Part shown: positions 16,167-26,138 of the stretch, in pieces
How the letters are laid out: each line of letters starts with the position of its first letter
Numbering within the stretch: the stretch's first letter is position 1
Assembly: GCF_003545695.1 (NCBI RefSeq)
Contig: NZ_QUZZ01000001.1
Span: 583,273-647,272 of the forward strand
Length of the DNA stretch: 64,000 nucleotides
Origin: Taibaiella helva
Lineage (GTDB): Bacteria; Bacteroidota; Bacteroidia; Chitinophagales; Chitinophagaceae
Direction of reading: 5' to 3'
Program-made: the position numbers and the translations under genes
The notes under the pieces: model-generated
The model's database searches: none
What the model was told of the DNA's origin: nothing
The model's input: only the letters and a program-made list of their open reading frames with translations

Positions 16167-18269
16167 ATGAAGCGTTTATTATTCTTGCTTTCCTTTCTGA
16201 TCATCGGAATGCCTTTGTTTGCCCAGAAGTCGGTGGATGAAGTGGTGAAATGGACCTATGACATTAAAAAGACCGGAGACAGTACTTTCGATGTTGTGGT
16301 AACAGCAAAAATAATAGACGGCTGGCATATCTATACGGCCACGCCGGGCGGCGAAGGTACCGAGGTGCCTACCAAGGTCGAGTTCAGTAAGAACCCCAGC
16401 ATCCGCTTTGCCGGTAAGCTTAAGGTCGATGGCAAGCCCATTAACGAAGAGATCAAAGAGCTGGGCTATTCTATCCAGTATTACGAAAAGAAAGTAGTTT
16501 ATACACAGAAGATCGTAGCCTTGGCCAATACCACGCTGAACGGCAAGGTCTCTTTCATGACCTGTAAGGATTTTTGCCTGCCGCCCGCGGTTAAAAAATT
16601 CCAGCTGAAGGTTGAAGGCCTGGCCACGACAGCCGCGGAAACGCAGGATACATCTGCTATCGCGGCAACTGATACCCCGGTACAGGATAACAAAGAAACG
16701 GTAGCAGCAGCTTCCGGTAAAGACACAGCTGCCGTTACTGCTCATAAGGACGGCGGAACACAAAGCGGCGCCGCTGCGGGTGGTGAGCTGTCCTTGTGGG
16801 CGATATTCCTTACCGGCCTGGGTGCAGGCTTCGCGGCTTTTGTTACGCCTTGTATCTATGCCATGTTGCCCATTACCGTCAGCTTCTTTACCAAGCGCAG
16901 CAAGAACCGGGCTACAGGCATCCGCAATGCATTAATTTATTCCCTCTCTATCATTGGCATCTTCTCTCTTATCGGCGTGCTCATCAGCCTCTTCTTTAAG
17001 GAGAATACGATGTACCTTATCTCAACCAGCATCTGGTTCAATTTCTTTGTATTCGCGGTGTTCGTGGTGTTTGGTATCTCTTTGCTGGGCGCTTTCGAAA
17101 TTACCCTGCCGGCCTCCTGGAGCACGAAGCTTGATAGCAAAGCCAACTCCAACAGCTTCGGCGGTATCTTCTTTATGGCGCTGGTGCTGGTTGTCGTCTC
17201 CTTCAGCTGTACTTCCGCCTTTATCAGCTGGCTGATTGTTCAGATTGTACAGGCCCATAACCGCATCGGCGGCCTGGTCGGCTTCATGGGCTTCGGTATG
17301 GCCATCGCGCTGCCTTTTGCTATTTTCGCTTTCTTCCCCGGCCTGCTCAACAATATTGCCAAGTCGGGCGGATGGCTCAACAGCGTAAAGGTGACAATGG
17401 GCTTTATCGAGCTGGCCATGGCGATGAAGTTCTTATCCAATATCGACCTGCAGTACCACTGGCATCTGCTTGATTTTGAAGTCTATCTCAGCATATGGAT
17501 TGTCTTGTCGGCTTTGCTGGGCATGTACCTGCTGGGCAAGCTGAAGTTTTCGCACGACGATGACCTGCCGAAGAATATGTTCGGGCAACCGTACCTAACT
17601 GTGACGCGTTTGTTCTTTGCCATAGCGGCCCTGGCCTTTACCGTTTACATGATCCCTGGTCTTTGGGGCGCTCCTTTGTCGGGGATCAGCGGCTGGTTAC
17701 CGGAACGCAAAACACTTGAGTTTAACCTTCATGACAATATCATCAGCCTGAAGCGCGGACAAGTGTCGGTCAGCAGCAAGGGCGCCTCTGAGGTCGCTCC
17801 TGTTAAATACACCGAGAACCTGAAATCAGAACTGCCGGGTGTAGATGCCTTCTTTGACTATGAAGAAGCCCTGGCCGCTTCTAAGAAGACTGGTAAGCCC
17901 ATACTGCTCGACTTTACCGGGCATAGCTGCGTCAACTGCCGCAAAATGGAACGTGCCGTATTGTCCAAGCCCGAGGTGCTGCGCGGGCTGAGCGAAGACT
18001 TTATTGTCGCCAGCCTGTATTGCGACGATAAATCATCGCTGCCGGAGAATGAAGTGTACAAATCGGCTAAAGATGGCAATATGATCACCACGCTGGGCGA
18101 CCGGAATGTGGACCTGGAGGTGAATACCTATGGCGAAGTGGGACAGCCGATCTACATTTTTGTAGACAGCGAAGGAAAAGTACTGAAGAAGGCCGGAGGC
18201 TATGTTCCCGATGTACAGCGTTTCCTGGACATCATGAAAGAAGTGAAAACAGCTTATAAGAAAAAATAA
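16167..18269 (+). CDS. dsbD: Thiol:disulfide interchange protein DsbD
   Basis: DsbD carries electrons from cytoplasmic thioredoxin across the inner membrane to periplasmic disulfide reductases. The 700-residue product has a signal peptide (ending PLFAQ) and an N-terminal domain with the redox pair MTCKDFCLPP (near residues 131-140). A Thr/Ala-rich linker follows, then eight predicted membrane segments with the channel cysteines (FVTPCIYAMLP, near 228; SFSCTSAFISW, near 350). The C-terminal thioredoxin domain has HSCVNCRKME near residue 590. All three modules and their cysteines are intact. The gene ends at a strong terminator. TrxB in this same window is the likely ultimate reductant supplier via thioredoxin. 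Confidence 0.93.
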   Translation: MKRLLFLLSFLIIGMPLFAQKSVDEVVKWTYDIKKTGDSTFDVVVTAKIIDGWHIYTATPGGEGTEVPTKVEFSKNPSIRFAGKLKVDGKPINEEIKELGYSIQYYEKKVVYTQKIVALANTTLNGKVSFMTCKDFCLPPAVKKFQLKVEGLATTAAETQDTSAIAATDTPVQDNKETVAAASGKDTAAVTAHKDGGTQSGAAAGGELSLWAIFLTGLGAGFAAFVTPCIYAMLPITVSFFTKRSKNRATGIRNALIYSLSIIGIFSLIGVLISLFFKENTMYLISTSIWFNFFVFAVFVVFGISLLGAFEITLPASWSTKLDSKANSNSFGGIFFMALVLVVVSFSCTSAFISWLIVQIVQAHNRIGGLVGFMGFGMAIALPFAIFAFFPGLLNNIAKSGGWLNSVKVTMGFIELAMAMKFLSNIDLQYHWHLLDFEVYLSIWIVLSALLGMYLLGKLKFSHDDDLPKNMFGQPYLTVTRLFFAIAALAFTVYMIPGLWGAPLSGISGWLPERKTLEFNLHDNIISLKRGQVSVSSKGASEVAPVKYTENLKSELPGVDAFFDYEEALAASKKTGKPILLDFTGHSCVNCRKMERAVLSKPEVLRGLSEDFIVASLYCDDKSSLPENEVYKSAKDGNMITTLGDRNVDLEVNTYGEVGQPIYIFVDSEGKVLKKAGGYVPDVQRFLDIMKEVKTAYKKK

Positions 18270-18304
18270 GCCTGCAGACTGCTGCCTGGTTAGTCTATAA
18301 TAAT

Positions 18305-18336
18305 AAAAGTGCGGCTCTTATGAGCCGCACTTTTTA
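18305..18336 (+). terminator. Terminator of dsbD
   Basis: AAAAGTGCGGCTC pairs with GAGCCGCACTTTT around a 4-nt loop, followed by Ts. The flanking A-run makes it usable from the opposite strand too, serving the convergent gene at 18381. Confidence 0.9.
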
Positions 18337-18380
18337 ATTTAATGGTCATCAGGCATTGTTGCTGCGCAGAAGCGCCCGGT

Positions 18381-18875
18381 TTATTTAAGATGTTTGAGCT
18401 GGGTAGCATAGAGCACCAGGAAGATCACCGGAAATATATAGCCGATCATGGCCAGGATACCGCCGCCGGCTGCACCCATCACTATCATGGCCACTGGCGC
18501 CACAACCTGGCCCAAGAGGTAGAGGAAGAAGCCCGTACGCTTCAGCTTCCTCATTTGAAGGGCGCCCAAAAAGCAAAGCGCCATGCTTGCCAGCATAATG
18601 ATCAATATCGGCAGCTTCAGCTCGCATTGCTTTACCATGGCTTCGGACATGGAGCTCATCATGCTCGCCATCGGGTTGTCGCCGTCTTCTGTCAGCTTAG
18701 CCATCATCTCCACCGATTTGCAAACGGCAAAGTAATTGTATATGGACGAGAGCAGCCCAATGGCGCAACCGATAAAAGTCAGGATCGTCAGAATATTGAG
18801 CATATCCGGCAATTTCTTGGTCTGCGCCTGGCTGTCGGCATTGAAGCTGTCGTGGAATTGATTGAAATCAGTCAT
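18381..18875 (-). CDS. Small four-helix membrane protein, unknown function
   Basis: A 164-residue protein starting MTDFNQFHDSFNADSQAQTK. It has four hydrophobic segments: LNILTILTFIGCAIGLLSSI, LPILIIMLASMALCFLGAL, TGFFLYLLGQVVAPVAMIVM and ILAMIGYIFPVIFLVLYA. A Met/Ser-rich loop lies between the first two. I do not recognise the family by name. The ATG at 18875 was preferred over one at 18953, which would add 26 residues without hydrophobic or conserved character. It converges on dsbD and shares the terminator region. An integral inner-membrane location is predicted. Confidence 0.65.
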   Translation of the reverse strand: MTDFNQFHDSFNADSQAQTKKLPDMLNILTILTFIGCAIGLLSSIYNYFAVCKSVEMMAKLTEDGDNPMASMMSSMSEAMVKQCELKLPILIIMLASMALCFLGALQMRKLKRTGFFLYLLGQVVAPVAMIVMGAAGGGILAMIGYIFPVIFLVLYATQLKHLK

Positions 18876-19074
18876 GTTGATCTTTGTTTTAGAGAGGCTA
18901 AAATTATAGTTATTTTGGAAAACTCTTTCTTTGTCTTGTAGAAAATTGCGCAATATGCCTCTTCTCCAATAATTAATATGCGCTGCCGGCGTTATAAAAG
19001 GGGAATTTCGGAAATTTCAAGTAAATTACATTAATTTTTAACCGGCATTACCGTAAAGCATTCTGGGCTCAATA

Positions 19075-22000
19075 ATGAATTACAGGCTGAAATATATCGT
19101 TAGCCTCCTGCTGTTCCTGGGGGCAGGGTTGACGACCTTTGCACAGACCAACCTGGAAGTGTTTGGTCAGAACCGCGTTCAGTTCCGCAGATTCGATTGG
19201 AAATTTTACGATGCTGCACACTTTAAGATCTACCATTACGACCGCGCCGGCCGTGAGCTTGCCCGCTATGTCGCCGAACAGGCCGAACAGGATGTAAGCG
19301 CTATAGAACGAAGGCTGGGAGGGCTTTTTCCCGAAAGGCTCAATATTATTGTCTATAATTCCTACGATGAGTATCAGCAAAGCAATGTAGGCCTTAATGG
19401 TGAGCTGCAGCTGCAGAACGACAATCCTGCAGGTACCGTCAACCTGGTAGGAGACAAGCTGGTGATCTATTTTACGGGCAGGCATGCCGACCTGAAGCGC
19501 CAGTTGCGCCAGGGTATGGCCCAGGTGGTGATGGAGCGGCTTATGTTTGGCGAGAACTTCAGGGAAATGGTTCGTAATGCAGTGCTGCTGAATCTTCCCT
19601 CCTGGGTCACCGCAGGTTATGTCGATTATGTCGTGGATGGCTGGACTACCAACGACGATAACGACTGGAAGAATATCCTGATGACGGGAGAAAAGATCCA
19701 CTTTGACGAGATCGGCGACCGTAATCCCAGGCTGGCCGGAAAGGCTTTCTGGAAGTACATTGCCGTCAAGCACGGAGAGAACAATGTCAAGAACCTGCTG
19801 TACCTTACCCAGCTGAAAAGCAGTCTCAATAAGGCGCTCAAGCTTACGATCAACCAGAAGCTGAAGATAACCTACGATTCCCTGGTGAGCTATTACAAAG
19901 GCCGGTATGGCTTTGAAGAGCAGATATTCGAGCCGGTGGATACTTCGCATATGCTTACACGTATTCCCGTACCCGATGATGAAGGGCGCGTCCGGGATAT
20001 CGCCGTTTCGCCCAGGGGCGGTGATGTGGCTTATGTGAAGTGGCGCTTCGGAGAATACCAGGTCGTGCTTGAAAAAACAAAAATGGTGGATGGCGTCGCT
20101 AAAAGGGAAAGCTCCGTGATCCTTTCCGGTGGCGTGAAGAATTATCGTGAGAACGATGATCCCGATTATCCGCTGGTGGCCTGGAACAATACGGGCTTTA
20201 AGCTGGGGATCATCTCCAAGATCAAGAACCGGCTGCGTATTCGTGTATATAATTCCATCAAAGGCAAAATTGAAGATTTCAGGGTGCCCGTCTCGCGGTT
20301 CGATCGCATTACCGGCTTCACCTTTATGGAAGATGACGATATGCTGATCCTCTCGGCAATCAGGAAAGGACAAAGCGATCTCTTTGAATACCGGCTGAAA
20401 GGCGGCCGTATGAACCAGCTTACCGACGATACCTGGGACGATCTCGCACCGGTATTCGTCAGCGGGGGCTCGCGCAAAGGCATTGTTTTCCTGAGCAACC
20501 GGCCCGAGCCGTACCTCAACCTGAAGCCTTTGCCCAATGAGCTGCCGGCAGGTCCCATGAACGCTTTCTTCTACAATTCGACCACCAAAAGCTATGACCT
20601 GCTGCAGCTGAGCCGTAGTGTAAAGGGAGAAGTGATGCAGGCCATTCCCTATGGCAGCGACCACTTCGCTTTTCTTTCCGACCAGAACGGCGTGCGCAAC
20701 CGCTTTGTGGTCATGTTTGCCCGTAATGCAAAGAACCAGGATTCGGCCTATGCCGTACCCACGACTAATTTCAGCCGCAGTATCCTCTACCAGCAATACA
20801 ATCCTGCCAGCGGAAAGATCGCAGATGTCATCCAGCAGCAGAAACAATACGAGGTCTTTTTTCATAAGATCGAATTACCGGCTCCCGATGGTACTGCAAC
20901 GCCCCGGAAGCTGCTGCCTCTGGTATTTGTAGATGGCATCGTCAACAATAAGACTGCAACGGTAACCAGCACTCCCGTAAACTTTATGGATAAGTCGGAG
21001 CTGGAAAAGAAGGAAGATGATTTTTCAGTTCCCACCGGCGATCAGCTGCAGAGTGAGTTCAGCCGCAGAAGCAAGATCGATCCCGAGGATTCAGCCAGGG
21101 TCGAGCCGGGCGCCGAATCGAATACGCTGGCCGAAATGCTGGCGCTGAATAAGCCGGCCGATTCTACAGCGATACCCGGTATCACCCATACCGATACAAG
21201 CACCGATACGGCCCAGCCCAGGATCACTTCCGCTTCAGGAGCCACCGATGGCGCGTTGAATAAGCGGATCGTCTATGTCGACAGCACTTTCATCGACCTC
21301 CGCTCACAACCTTACCGCCGGTCTTTCACGCTGGACTTCTTCAGCATACGGGCCGATAACAGCATTATCTTTAACCGCTACCAGTCCTACGACAATACCC
21401 TTGGCCAGTTTTCCAACACGCCGATCTCCGGTATGCTTACGGCCAGCCTTATCGATAAGCTGGAAGACTACAGGTTCACGGGCAGTTTGCGTATCCCGGT
21501 CAACTTCTCGGGCCTGACCTACTTCATGCAATTTGAGAATTTCCGGCGCAGGGTAGACTGGGGGCTTATTTTCTATCGCCAGGAAACCAAGAACAACTAT
21601 AACTTTTCGGTCGACCCCACCCAACCTATCGTTTTTACTGAGCCGGGTAAGAACATCACCACGCTGGTACAGGGAAGCGTCAGCTATCCCCTCGATAAAG
21701 TGAAAAGCTTCCGGCTGCATATGGGCGGCAGGGAAGACAAAATGGTGATTAAGGCCAAAGACCCGGTAGGATTGGCTTTGCCCAATACCAAGCAATATTG
21801 GGTCATGAGCCGCGCCGAATTTGTCTACGACGATACGCGCAATCCTACTTTGAATATATGGAATGGTCTGCGGTACAAGCTTTTCGCCGAATATATGTAC
21901 CGGCTCTACTCCAACAATACGTATACCACGGACGTCGATACCAGCGCCTCCACCAAAAAGGGCGGCTTCTACAACCTGGGCTTCGATTTCCGCTATTACC

Positions 22001-22575
22001 ATAAGATCTATAAGAACTTCATCTTTGCTATCCGCGCGGCCGGCGCGCACTCGGGCGGAAACCAGAAGATCGTCTACTATATGGGTGGCGTCGATAATGA
22101 TGTCAATCCTAAATTCAACAATGCGCTGCAGCCATCCGGGAAGAATGATTATGCTTTCCAGGCCCTGGCCAATAACCTGCGCGGCTACACCCAGAATTCC
22201 AGGAACGGGAATACCTATGCGTTGCTGAATGCCGAGCTGCGGTTCCCGGTATTTGGTACCCTGATGCGTCGTCCTATACAGTCTTCGATACTGAAGCATC
22301 TCCAGGTGGTTGGCTTCGTCGATGTGGGCTCGGCCTGGGAAGGTCTGCTCCCCACCTCTACAAACATGGACCGCTATTATCATGTCAGCTGGCCGCCCGC
22401 TCCTACAAGCCCCATTGTTTCGGTATCGGTGCCCAACTACACCGATAACGGTATTGCTATCGGCTACGGCGCAGGCGTGAGAACCATGCTGTTTGGATAT
22501 TTTGCTCGTTTTGATGCCGCCTGGAACATCCGTAACGATTTTCAATGGTATATTTCTTTGGGTACCGACTTCTGA
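19075..22575 (+). CDS. Large exported protein: peptidase-MA-like domain, beta-propeller, outer-membrane barrel
   Basis: A 1166-residue protein with a signal peptide ending TTFAQ. Residues 25-270 resemble the gluzincin peptidase_MA-like domain of Bacteroidota TolB-like proteins (FKIYHYDRAG, RLNIIVYNSYDEYQQSN, VGDKLVIYFTGRHADLK). Where HExxH is expected, the sequence reads MAQVVMERLMFG, so zinc catalysis is unlikely. Residues 290-650 look like WD40/TolB propeller blades (VRDIAVSPRGGDVAYVKW; DDTWDDLAPVFVSGGSRKGIVFLSNRPEP). A Ser/Thr/Asp-rich linker spans about 650-740. The C-terminal 420 residues alternate as beta-strands and end in LRFPVFGTLMRR, VVGFVDVGSAWEG, GIAIGYGAGVRT and WYISLGTDF, as in the bacterial surface antigen/Omp85 barrel. 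An outer-membrane location is inferred. The function is unknown. Confidence 0.75.
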   Translation: MNYRLKYIVSLLLFLGAGLTTFAQTNLEVFGQNRVQFRRFDWKFYDAAHFKIYHYDRAGRELARYVAEQAEQDVSAIERRLGGLFPERLNIIVYNSYDEYQQSNVGLNGELQLQNDNPAGTVNLVGDKLVIYFTGRHADLKRQLRQGMAQVVMERLMFGENFREMVRNAVLLNLPSWVTAGYVDYVVDGWTTNDDNDWKNILMTGEKIHFDEIGDRNPRLAGKAFWKYIAVKHGENNVKNLLYLTQLKSSLNKALKLTINQKLKITYDSLVSYYKGRYGFEEQIFEPVDTSHMLTRIPVPDDEGRVRDIAVSPRGGDVAYVKWRFGEYQVVLEKTKMVDGVAKRESSVILSGGVKNYRENDDPDYPLVAWNNTGFKLGIISKIKNRLRIRVYNSIKGKIEDFRVPVSRFDRITGFTFMEDDDMLILSAIRKGQSDLFEYRLKGGRMNQLTDDTWDDLAPVFVSGGSRKGIVFLSNRPEPYLNLKPLPNELPAGPMNAFFYNSTTKSYDLLQLSRSVKGEVMQAIPYGSDHFAFLSDQNGVRNRFVVMFARNAKNQDSAYAVPTTNFSRSILYQQYNPASGKIADVIQQQKQYEVFFHKIELPAPDGTATPRKLLPLVFVDGIVNNKTATVTSTPVNFMDKSELEKKEDDFSVPTGDQLQSEFSRRSKIDPEDSARVEPGAESNTLAEMLALNKPADSTAIPGITHTDTSTDTAQPRITSASGATDGALNKRIVYVDSTFIDLRSQPYRRSFTLDFFSIRADNSIIFNRYQSYDNTLGQFSNTPISGMLTASLIDKLEDYRFTGSLRIPVNFSGLTYFMQFENFRRRVDWGLIFYRQETKNNYNFSVDPTQPIVFTEPGKNITTLVQGSVSYPLDKVKSFRLHMGGREDKMVIKAKDPVGLALPNTKQYWVMSRAEFVYDDTRNPTLNIWNGLRYKLFAEYMYRLYSNNTYTTDVDTSASTKKGGFYNLGFDFRYYHKIYKNFIFAIRAAGAHSGGNQKIVYYMGGVDNDVNPKFNNALQPSGKNDYAFQALANNLRGYTQNSRNGNTYALLNAELRFPVFGTLMRRPIQSSILKHLQVVGFVDVGSAWEGLLPTSTNMDRYYHVSWPPAPTSPIVSVSVPNYTDNGIAIGYGAGVRTMLFGYFARFDAAWNIRNDFQWYISLGTDF

Positions 22576-22735
22576 TCCTTGTTTAATAGCTTCTCGGGAA
22601 GCCCACCTGCCGGGGTTCTCAGGCAAAAGCCTGGTTTTTGAGTTATAGATACGCGATTGAGTTAATTTGTGTTAATTTCGCATGTATTTCGGTGTTGTTT
22701 TTCTGTTACCCAACTTTTTTTACAGAGAAAGCGTC

Positions 22736-22743
22736 TACTTTTG
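22736..22743 (+). promoter_or_regulatory. -7 element of the stand-alone sorting-domain gene
   Basis: TACTTTTG matches TAnnTTTG. Start codon ATG follows 18 nt later at 22762. No clear -33 element. Confidence 0.5.
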
Positions 22744-22761
22744 TATCGTTAACTCAAGAAG

Positions 22762-23154
22762 ATGAAGAAACATATTTACCTGGTGCTTGTGCTCATTGCC
22801 CTACTGCCGCTGGCCGCTAAGGCGCAGACGATCAATGTAGGTGCTATGCCCGGCAGTGTACCGGCGCCGGCTGCCAGAAAGGAATTGCTGATCCCGAATG
22901 CCTTTAGTCCCAATAACGACGGACAAAATGATTTTTTTAAAGTATGTAATATTACCAATGAAAAGCTGATCGACTTCAAGGTATTCAACCGCTGGGGCAC
23001 GATCCTTTTCCGTACCACCGATCCCAAGCAAGGATGGGACGGCACCAATAAGGGGCAGATGCAGCCGCTGGGTGTATATGGCTATGTGATCCGTATCGGT
23101 TATCCCGATGGTTATGTGGAGACCTATAAAGGTACCGTGACCCTGATCCGCTAA
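22762..23154 (+). CDS. Stand-alone T9SS type B sorting (gliding-motility C-terminal) domain protein
   Basis: A 130-residue protein made almost only of a signal peptide (MKKHIYLVLVLIALLPLAAKAQ), a linker of about 20 residues rich in Pro/Ala, and a full type B sorting domain. The domain runs IPNAFSPNNDGQNDFFKV, LIDFKVFNRWGTILFRT, GWDGTNKGQMQPLGVYGYVI and YKGTVTLIR. Such domains normally sit at the end of very large surface proteins, so there is essentially no passenger here. It has its own -7 element and terminator. The function is unknown; possibilities include a small surface protein or a T9SS accessory. Confidence 0.88.
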   Translation: MKKHIYLVLVLIALLPLAAKAQTINVGAMPGSVPAPAARKELLIPNAFSPNNDGQNDFFKVCNITNEKLIDFKVFNRWGTILFRTTDPKQGWDGTNKGQMQPLGVYGYVIRIGYPDGYVETYKGTVTLIR

Positions 23155-23178
23155 GAAATTTATAGAACCGATATTTTG

Positions 23179-23206
23179 AAAACCGCGCCAGGCGCGGTTT
23201 TTTTAT
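23179..23206 (+). terminator. Terminator of the type B domain gene
   Basis: AAAACCGCGC and GCGCGGTTTT around a 3-nt loop followed by a run of seven Ts. Confidence 0.9.
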
Positions 23207-23266
23207 TGCTCCATATCTTTTTTTATTTGTCTGTAAAAAATGGCATGGATTTTCCGTTTATACGAC

Positions 23267-23274
23267 TATTTTTG
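23267..23274 (+). promoter_or_regulatory. -7 element of the pyrophosphatase gene
   Basis: TATTTTTG matches TAnnTTTG. It lies inside any reading frame begun at the upstream ATG 23240, which argues for the start at 23303 and a leader of about 22 nt. Confidence 0.6.
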
Positions 23275-23302
23275 TTTCAACTCTAAAAACTTAATACTAA
23301 GC

Positions 23303-26071
23303 ATGGACTCACTTTTTTACTTGGTGCCCTGTTTCGGGATAGTAGCATTGCTGTTTACACTGATACAAAGCGGCTGGGTAGGCCGGCAATCAGCAGGTAA
23401 TGATCGGATGAAAGAGATCAGCAAATACATCGCCGATGGTGCGATGGCTTTTCTTAAGGCAGAGTATAAGATCCTCACTTATTTCGTGATCCTTGCGGCG
23501 ATCCTTCTGGGGATTATGGGTTCCAGCAATGCCAATTCGCACTGGAGTATTGCCCTGGCCTTCGTGCTGGGCGCTTTTATGAGCGCCCTGGCCGGTTTCA
23601 TTGGTATGCGTATCGCTACAAAGGCCAATGTACGTACTGCCGAGGCCGCCCGTACCAGCCTGAGTAAGGCCCTTAAAGTCTCTTTCACCGGCGGCAGTGT
23701 TATGGGTATGGGCGTCGCTGGTCTTGCTGTATTGGGCCTGGGTGGTCTCTTTATCATTTTGAAAATGATCTTTGCTCCGGAAGCAGGTGTGGACTCCCTT
23801 GAAATGGAGCGTACCATAGAAGTGCTTACCGGTTTCAGCCTTGGCGCAGAAAGCATCGCGCTCTTTGCCCGTGTAGGCGGCGGTATCTATACGAAGGCCG
23901 CCGACGTAGGCGCCGACCTGGTGGGCAAAGTGGAAGCTGGTATCCCGGAAGATGATCCGCGCAATCCGGCCACCATTGCCGATAACGTAGGCGACAACGT
24001 AGGCGACGTAGCCGGTATGGGCGCCGATCTCTTCGGCAGCTACGTAGCTACCGTGCTGGCCACTATGGTGCTGGGCAGGGAAACAATAAGCGGGGCCGGT
24101 GACCGGTTCCACGGATTGGCGCCCATTCTGCTGCCGATGCTGATCGCAGGCGTCGGTATCATCCTGTCGATTATCGGTACTTTTTTTGTACGCATCAGCG
24201 AAGGCGCCGGTTTAAGCACGGCAAAGGTGCAGCGCGCGCTGAACATGGGTAACTACGGAGCCATTGTGCTGACCGCTATTGCCGCCTTCCTCCTGGTTAA
24301 TGGCCTTATGCCCGATACAATGACCCTTCGCGGGCATGAATTCAACAAGATGGATATCTTCGGCGCCATCATTGTCGGCCTGGTTGTCGGTACCCTGATG
24401 AGTGTCATTACCGAATACTTTACCGCAATGGGCAAGCGCCCGGTGCTCAGCATTATCCGCCAGTCGGCCACGGGCCATGCCACCAATATTATCGGGGGCC
24501 TCAGCGTGGGTATGGAAAGTACCCTGCTGCCTATCCTGGTGCTGGCCGGCGGTATCTACGGCTCTTACGCTTTTGCAGGTCTGTATGGTGTGGCCATTGC
24601 CGCAGCCGGCATGATGGCAACTACTGCCATGCAGCTGGCAATCGATGCCTTTGGTCCTATTGCCGACAATGCCGGTGGTATTGCCGAAATGAGCGAGCTT
24701 CCCGGCGATGTACGTGAGAAGACCGATATCCTTGATGCTGTAGGCAACACCACGGCAGCCACAGGTAAGGGCTTCGCTATTGCCTCTGCAGCGCTTACCG
24801 CCCTGGCTTTGTTTGCGGCCTTTGTCGGCATTTCGAAGATCGATGGCATCGATATTTACAGGGCAGATGTGCTGGCCGGCCTGTTTGTTGGTGGCATGAT
24901 CCCCTTTATCTTTTCTTCCCTGGCCATTAAGGCCGTGGGACAGGCAGCCATGTCCATGGTGGAAGAAGTGCGCCGCCAGTTCCGCGAGATACCCGGTATC
25001 ATGGAAGGTACGGGCAAGCCTCAGTACGAAAAATGTGTGGCCATCTCTACCGATGCTTCCATTAAGAAAATGATGCTGCCCGGTGCGATCGCCATCCTGT
25101 CTCCGCTCATCATCGGTTTCCTGCTGGGACCCGAAGTGCTGGGCGGTTTCCTGGCAGGCGCTACTGTCAGCGGTGTGCTGATGGGCATGTTCCAGAACAA
25201 TGCCGGCGGCGCCTGGGACAATGCCAAAAAATCTTTTGAAAAAGGTGTTCAGATCAACGGCGAGACCTACTATAAGAAATCGGAGCCGCATAAAGCTTCT
25301 GTAACAGGAGATACTGTAGGTGATCCTTTCAAAGATACTTCCGGGCCTTCCATGAACATCCTCATCAAGCTGATGAGCATCGTGAGCCTGGTGATCGCGC
25401 CTACCTTGTCGCATATCTATGCCGGTAAGATACAGGAGCAGCGTACCGCCAGCATAGCACGCATGCAGCTGGCCGCTTCCGGTACGGAAGTAGCGCCCGG
25501 TACTACCGTAAATGTGCAGCAGGAGACTGTAGCGCAGACACCCGATGCCACAGTGAAGACCGAGCGCAGCGGCAAGCTGGTCGACAATGAATTTGTGGCT
25601 GACCTGGGCAGCATTACTGTGCTGAAGCTGCAGAACAATACCGAGCTGCAGGTAGGCGAGCAAAGCGTAGAACGGAAGCTGGTCGATTTTATTCAAACCG
25701 GTACCATAGATGAGGCCAACAAAAGCGCCAACTGGATATCCTTCGACCGCTTGCAATTCGAAACAGGCAAAGCCACGCTGAAACCCTCTTCGGAGGAGCA
25801 GCTGAACAATATCGTCGCTATCCTGAAAGCGTATCCCCAGGTAGGCCTTAAGATCGGCGGCTATACCGACAATACCGGCGATGCAGCAGCAAACCTGAAG
25901 CTGAGCCAGGAAAGGGCGGAGCACGTAAAAAGCCGCCTTGTCGCGCTGGGCATCGATGCTTCTCGCCTGGAAGCCGATGGCTACGGACAAGAGTTCCCCG
26001 TAGGGGACAACAACACCGAGCTGGGAAGGGCTATGAACAGGAGGATCGATGTAAAAGTTTCTAAAAAATAA
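23303..26071 (+). CDS. hppA: Ion-translocating membrane pyrophosphatase fused to a C-terminal OmpA domain
   Basis: About 922 residues. Residues 1-730 are a complete membrane-bound pyrophosphatase, which hydrolyses PPi and pumps H+ and/or Na+ outward. Substrate motifs are intact: [39 protein letters not shown] (near residue 217) and [17 protein letters not shown] (near 481). Ala after GNTTA, where K+-independent enzymes carry Lys, indicates the K+-dependent class. [12 protein letters not shown] resembles the Na+/H+ enzymes of Bacteroides, but ion choice is uncertain. A linker of about 80 residues follows. The last 110 residues are an OmpA-like peptidoglycan-binding domain ([59 protein letters not shown]). 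Known pyrophosphatases have both termini outside the cytoplasm, so the domain should reach the cell wall. Confidence 0.92.
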   Translation: MDSLFYLVPCFGIVALLFTLIQSGWVGRQSAGNDRMKEISKYIADGAMAFLKAEYKILTYFVILAAILLGIMGSSNANSHWSIALAFVLGAFMSALAGFIGMRIATKANVRTAEAARTSLSKALKVSFTGGSVMGMGVAGLAVLGLGGLFIILKMIFAPEAGVDSLEMERTIEVLTGFSLGAESIALFARVGGGIYTKAADVGADLVGKVEAGIPEDDPRNPATIADNVGDNVGDVAGMGADLFGSYVATVLATMVLGRETISGAGDRFHGLAPILLPMLIAGVGIILSIIGTFFVRISEGAGLSTAKVQRALNMGNYGAIVLTAIAAFLLVNGLMPDTMTLRGHEFNKMDIFGAIIVGLVVGTLMSVITEYFTAMGKRPVLSIIRQSATGHATNIIGGLSVGMESTLLPILVLAGGIYGSYAFAGLYGVAIAAAGMMATTAMQLAIDAFGPIADNAGGIAEMSELPGDVREKTDILDAVGNTTAATGKGFAIASAALTALALFAAFVGISKIDGIDIYRADVLAGLFVGGMIPFIFSSLAIKAVGQAAMSMVEEVRRQFREIPGIMEGTGKPQYEKCVAISTDASIKKMMLPGAIAILSPLIIGFLLGPEVLGGFLAGATVSGVLMGMFQNNAGGAWDNAKKSFEKGVQINGETYYKKSEPHKASVTGDTVGDPFKDTSGPSMNILIKLMSIVSLVIAPTLSHIYAGKIQEQRTASIARMQLAASGTEVAPGTTVNVQQETVAQTPDATVKTERSGKLVDNEFVADLGSITVLKLQNNTELQVGEQSVERKLVDFIQTGTIDEANKSANWISFDRLQFETGKATLKPSSEEQLNNIVAILKAYPQVGLKIGGYTDNTGDAAANLKLSQERAEHVKSRLVALGIDASRLEADGYGQEFPVGDNNTELGRAMNRRIDVKVSKK

Positions 26072-26138
26072 GCCCCCTCTTCATCATTTGCAGTGTAGGT
26101 AATCAAATGTTATTTTTAAGCATTATCTTCATTAGCAA

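Noticed and set aside
24212..25990. Long (592-codon) minus-strand open frame opposite the pyrophosphatase gene
   Set aside because: The plus strand is an unmistakable pyrophosphatase-OmpA protein. The antisense frame has no domain and low-complexity composition.
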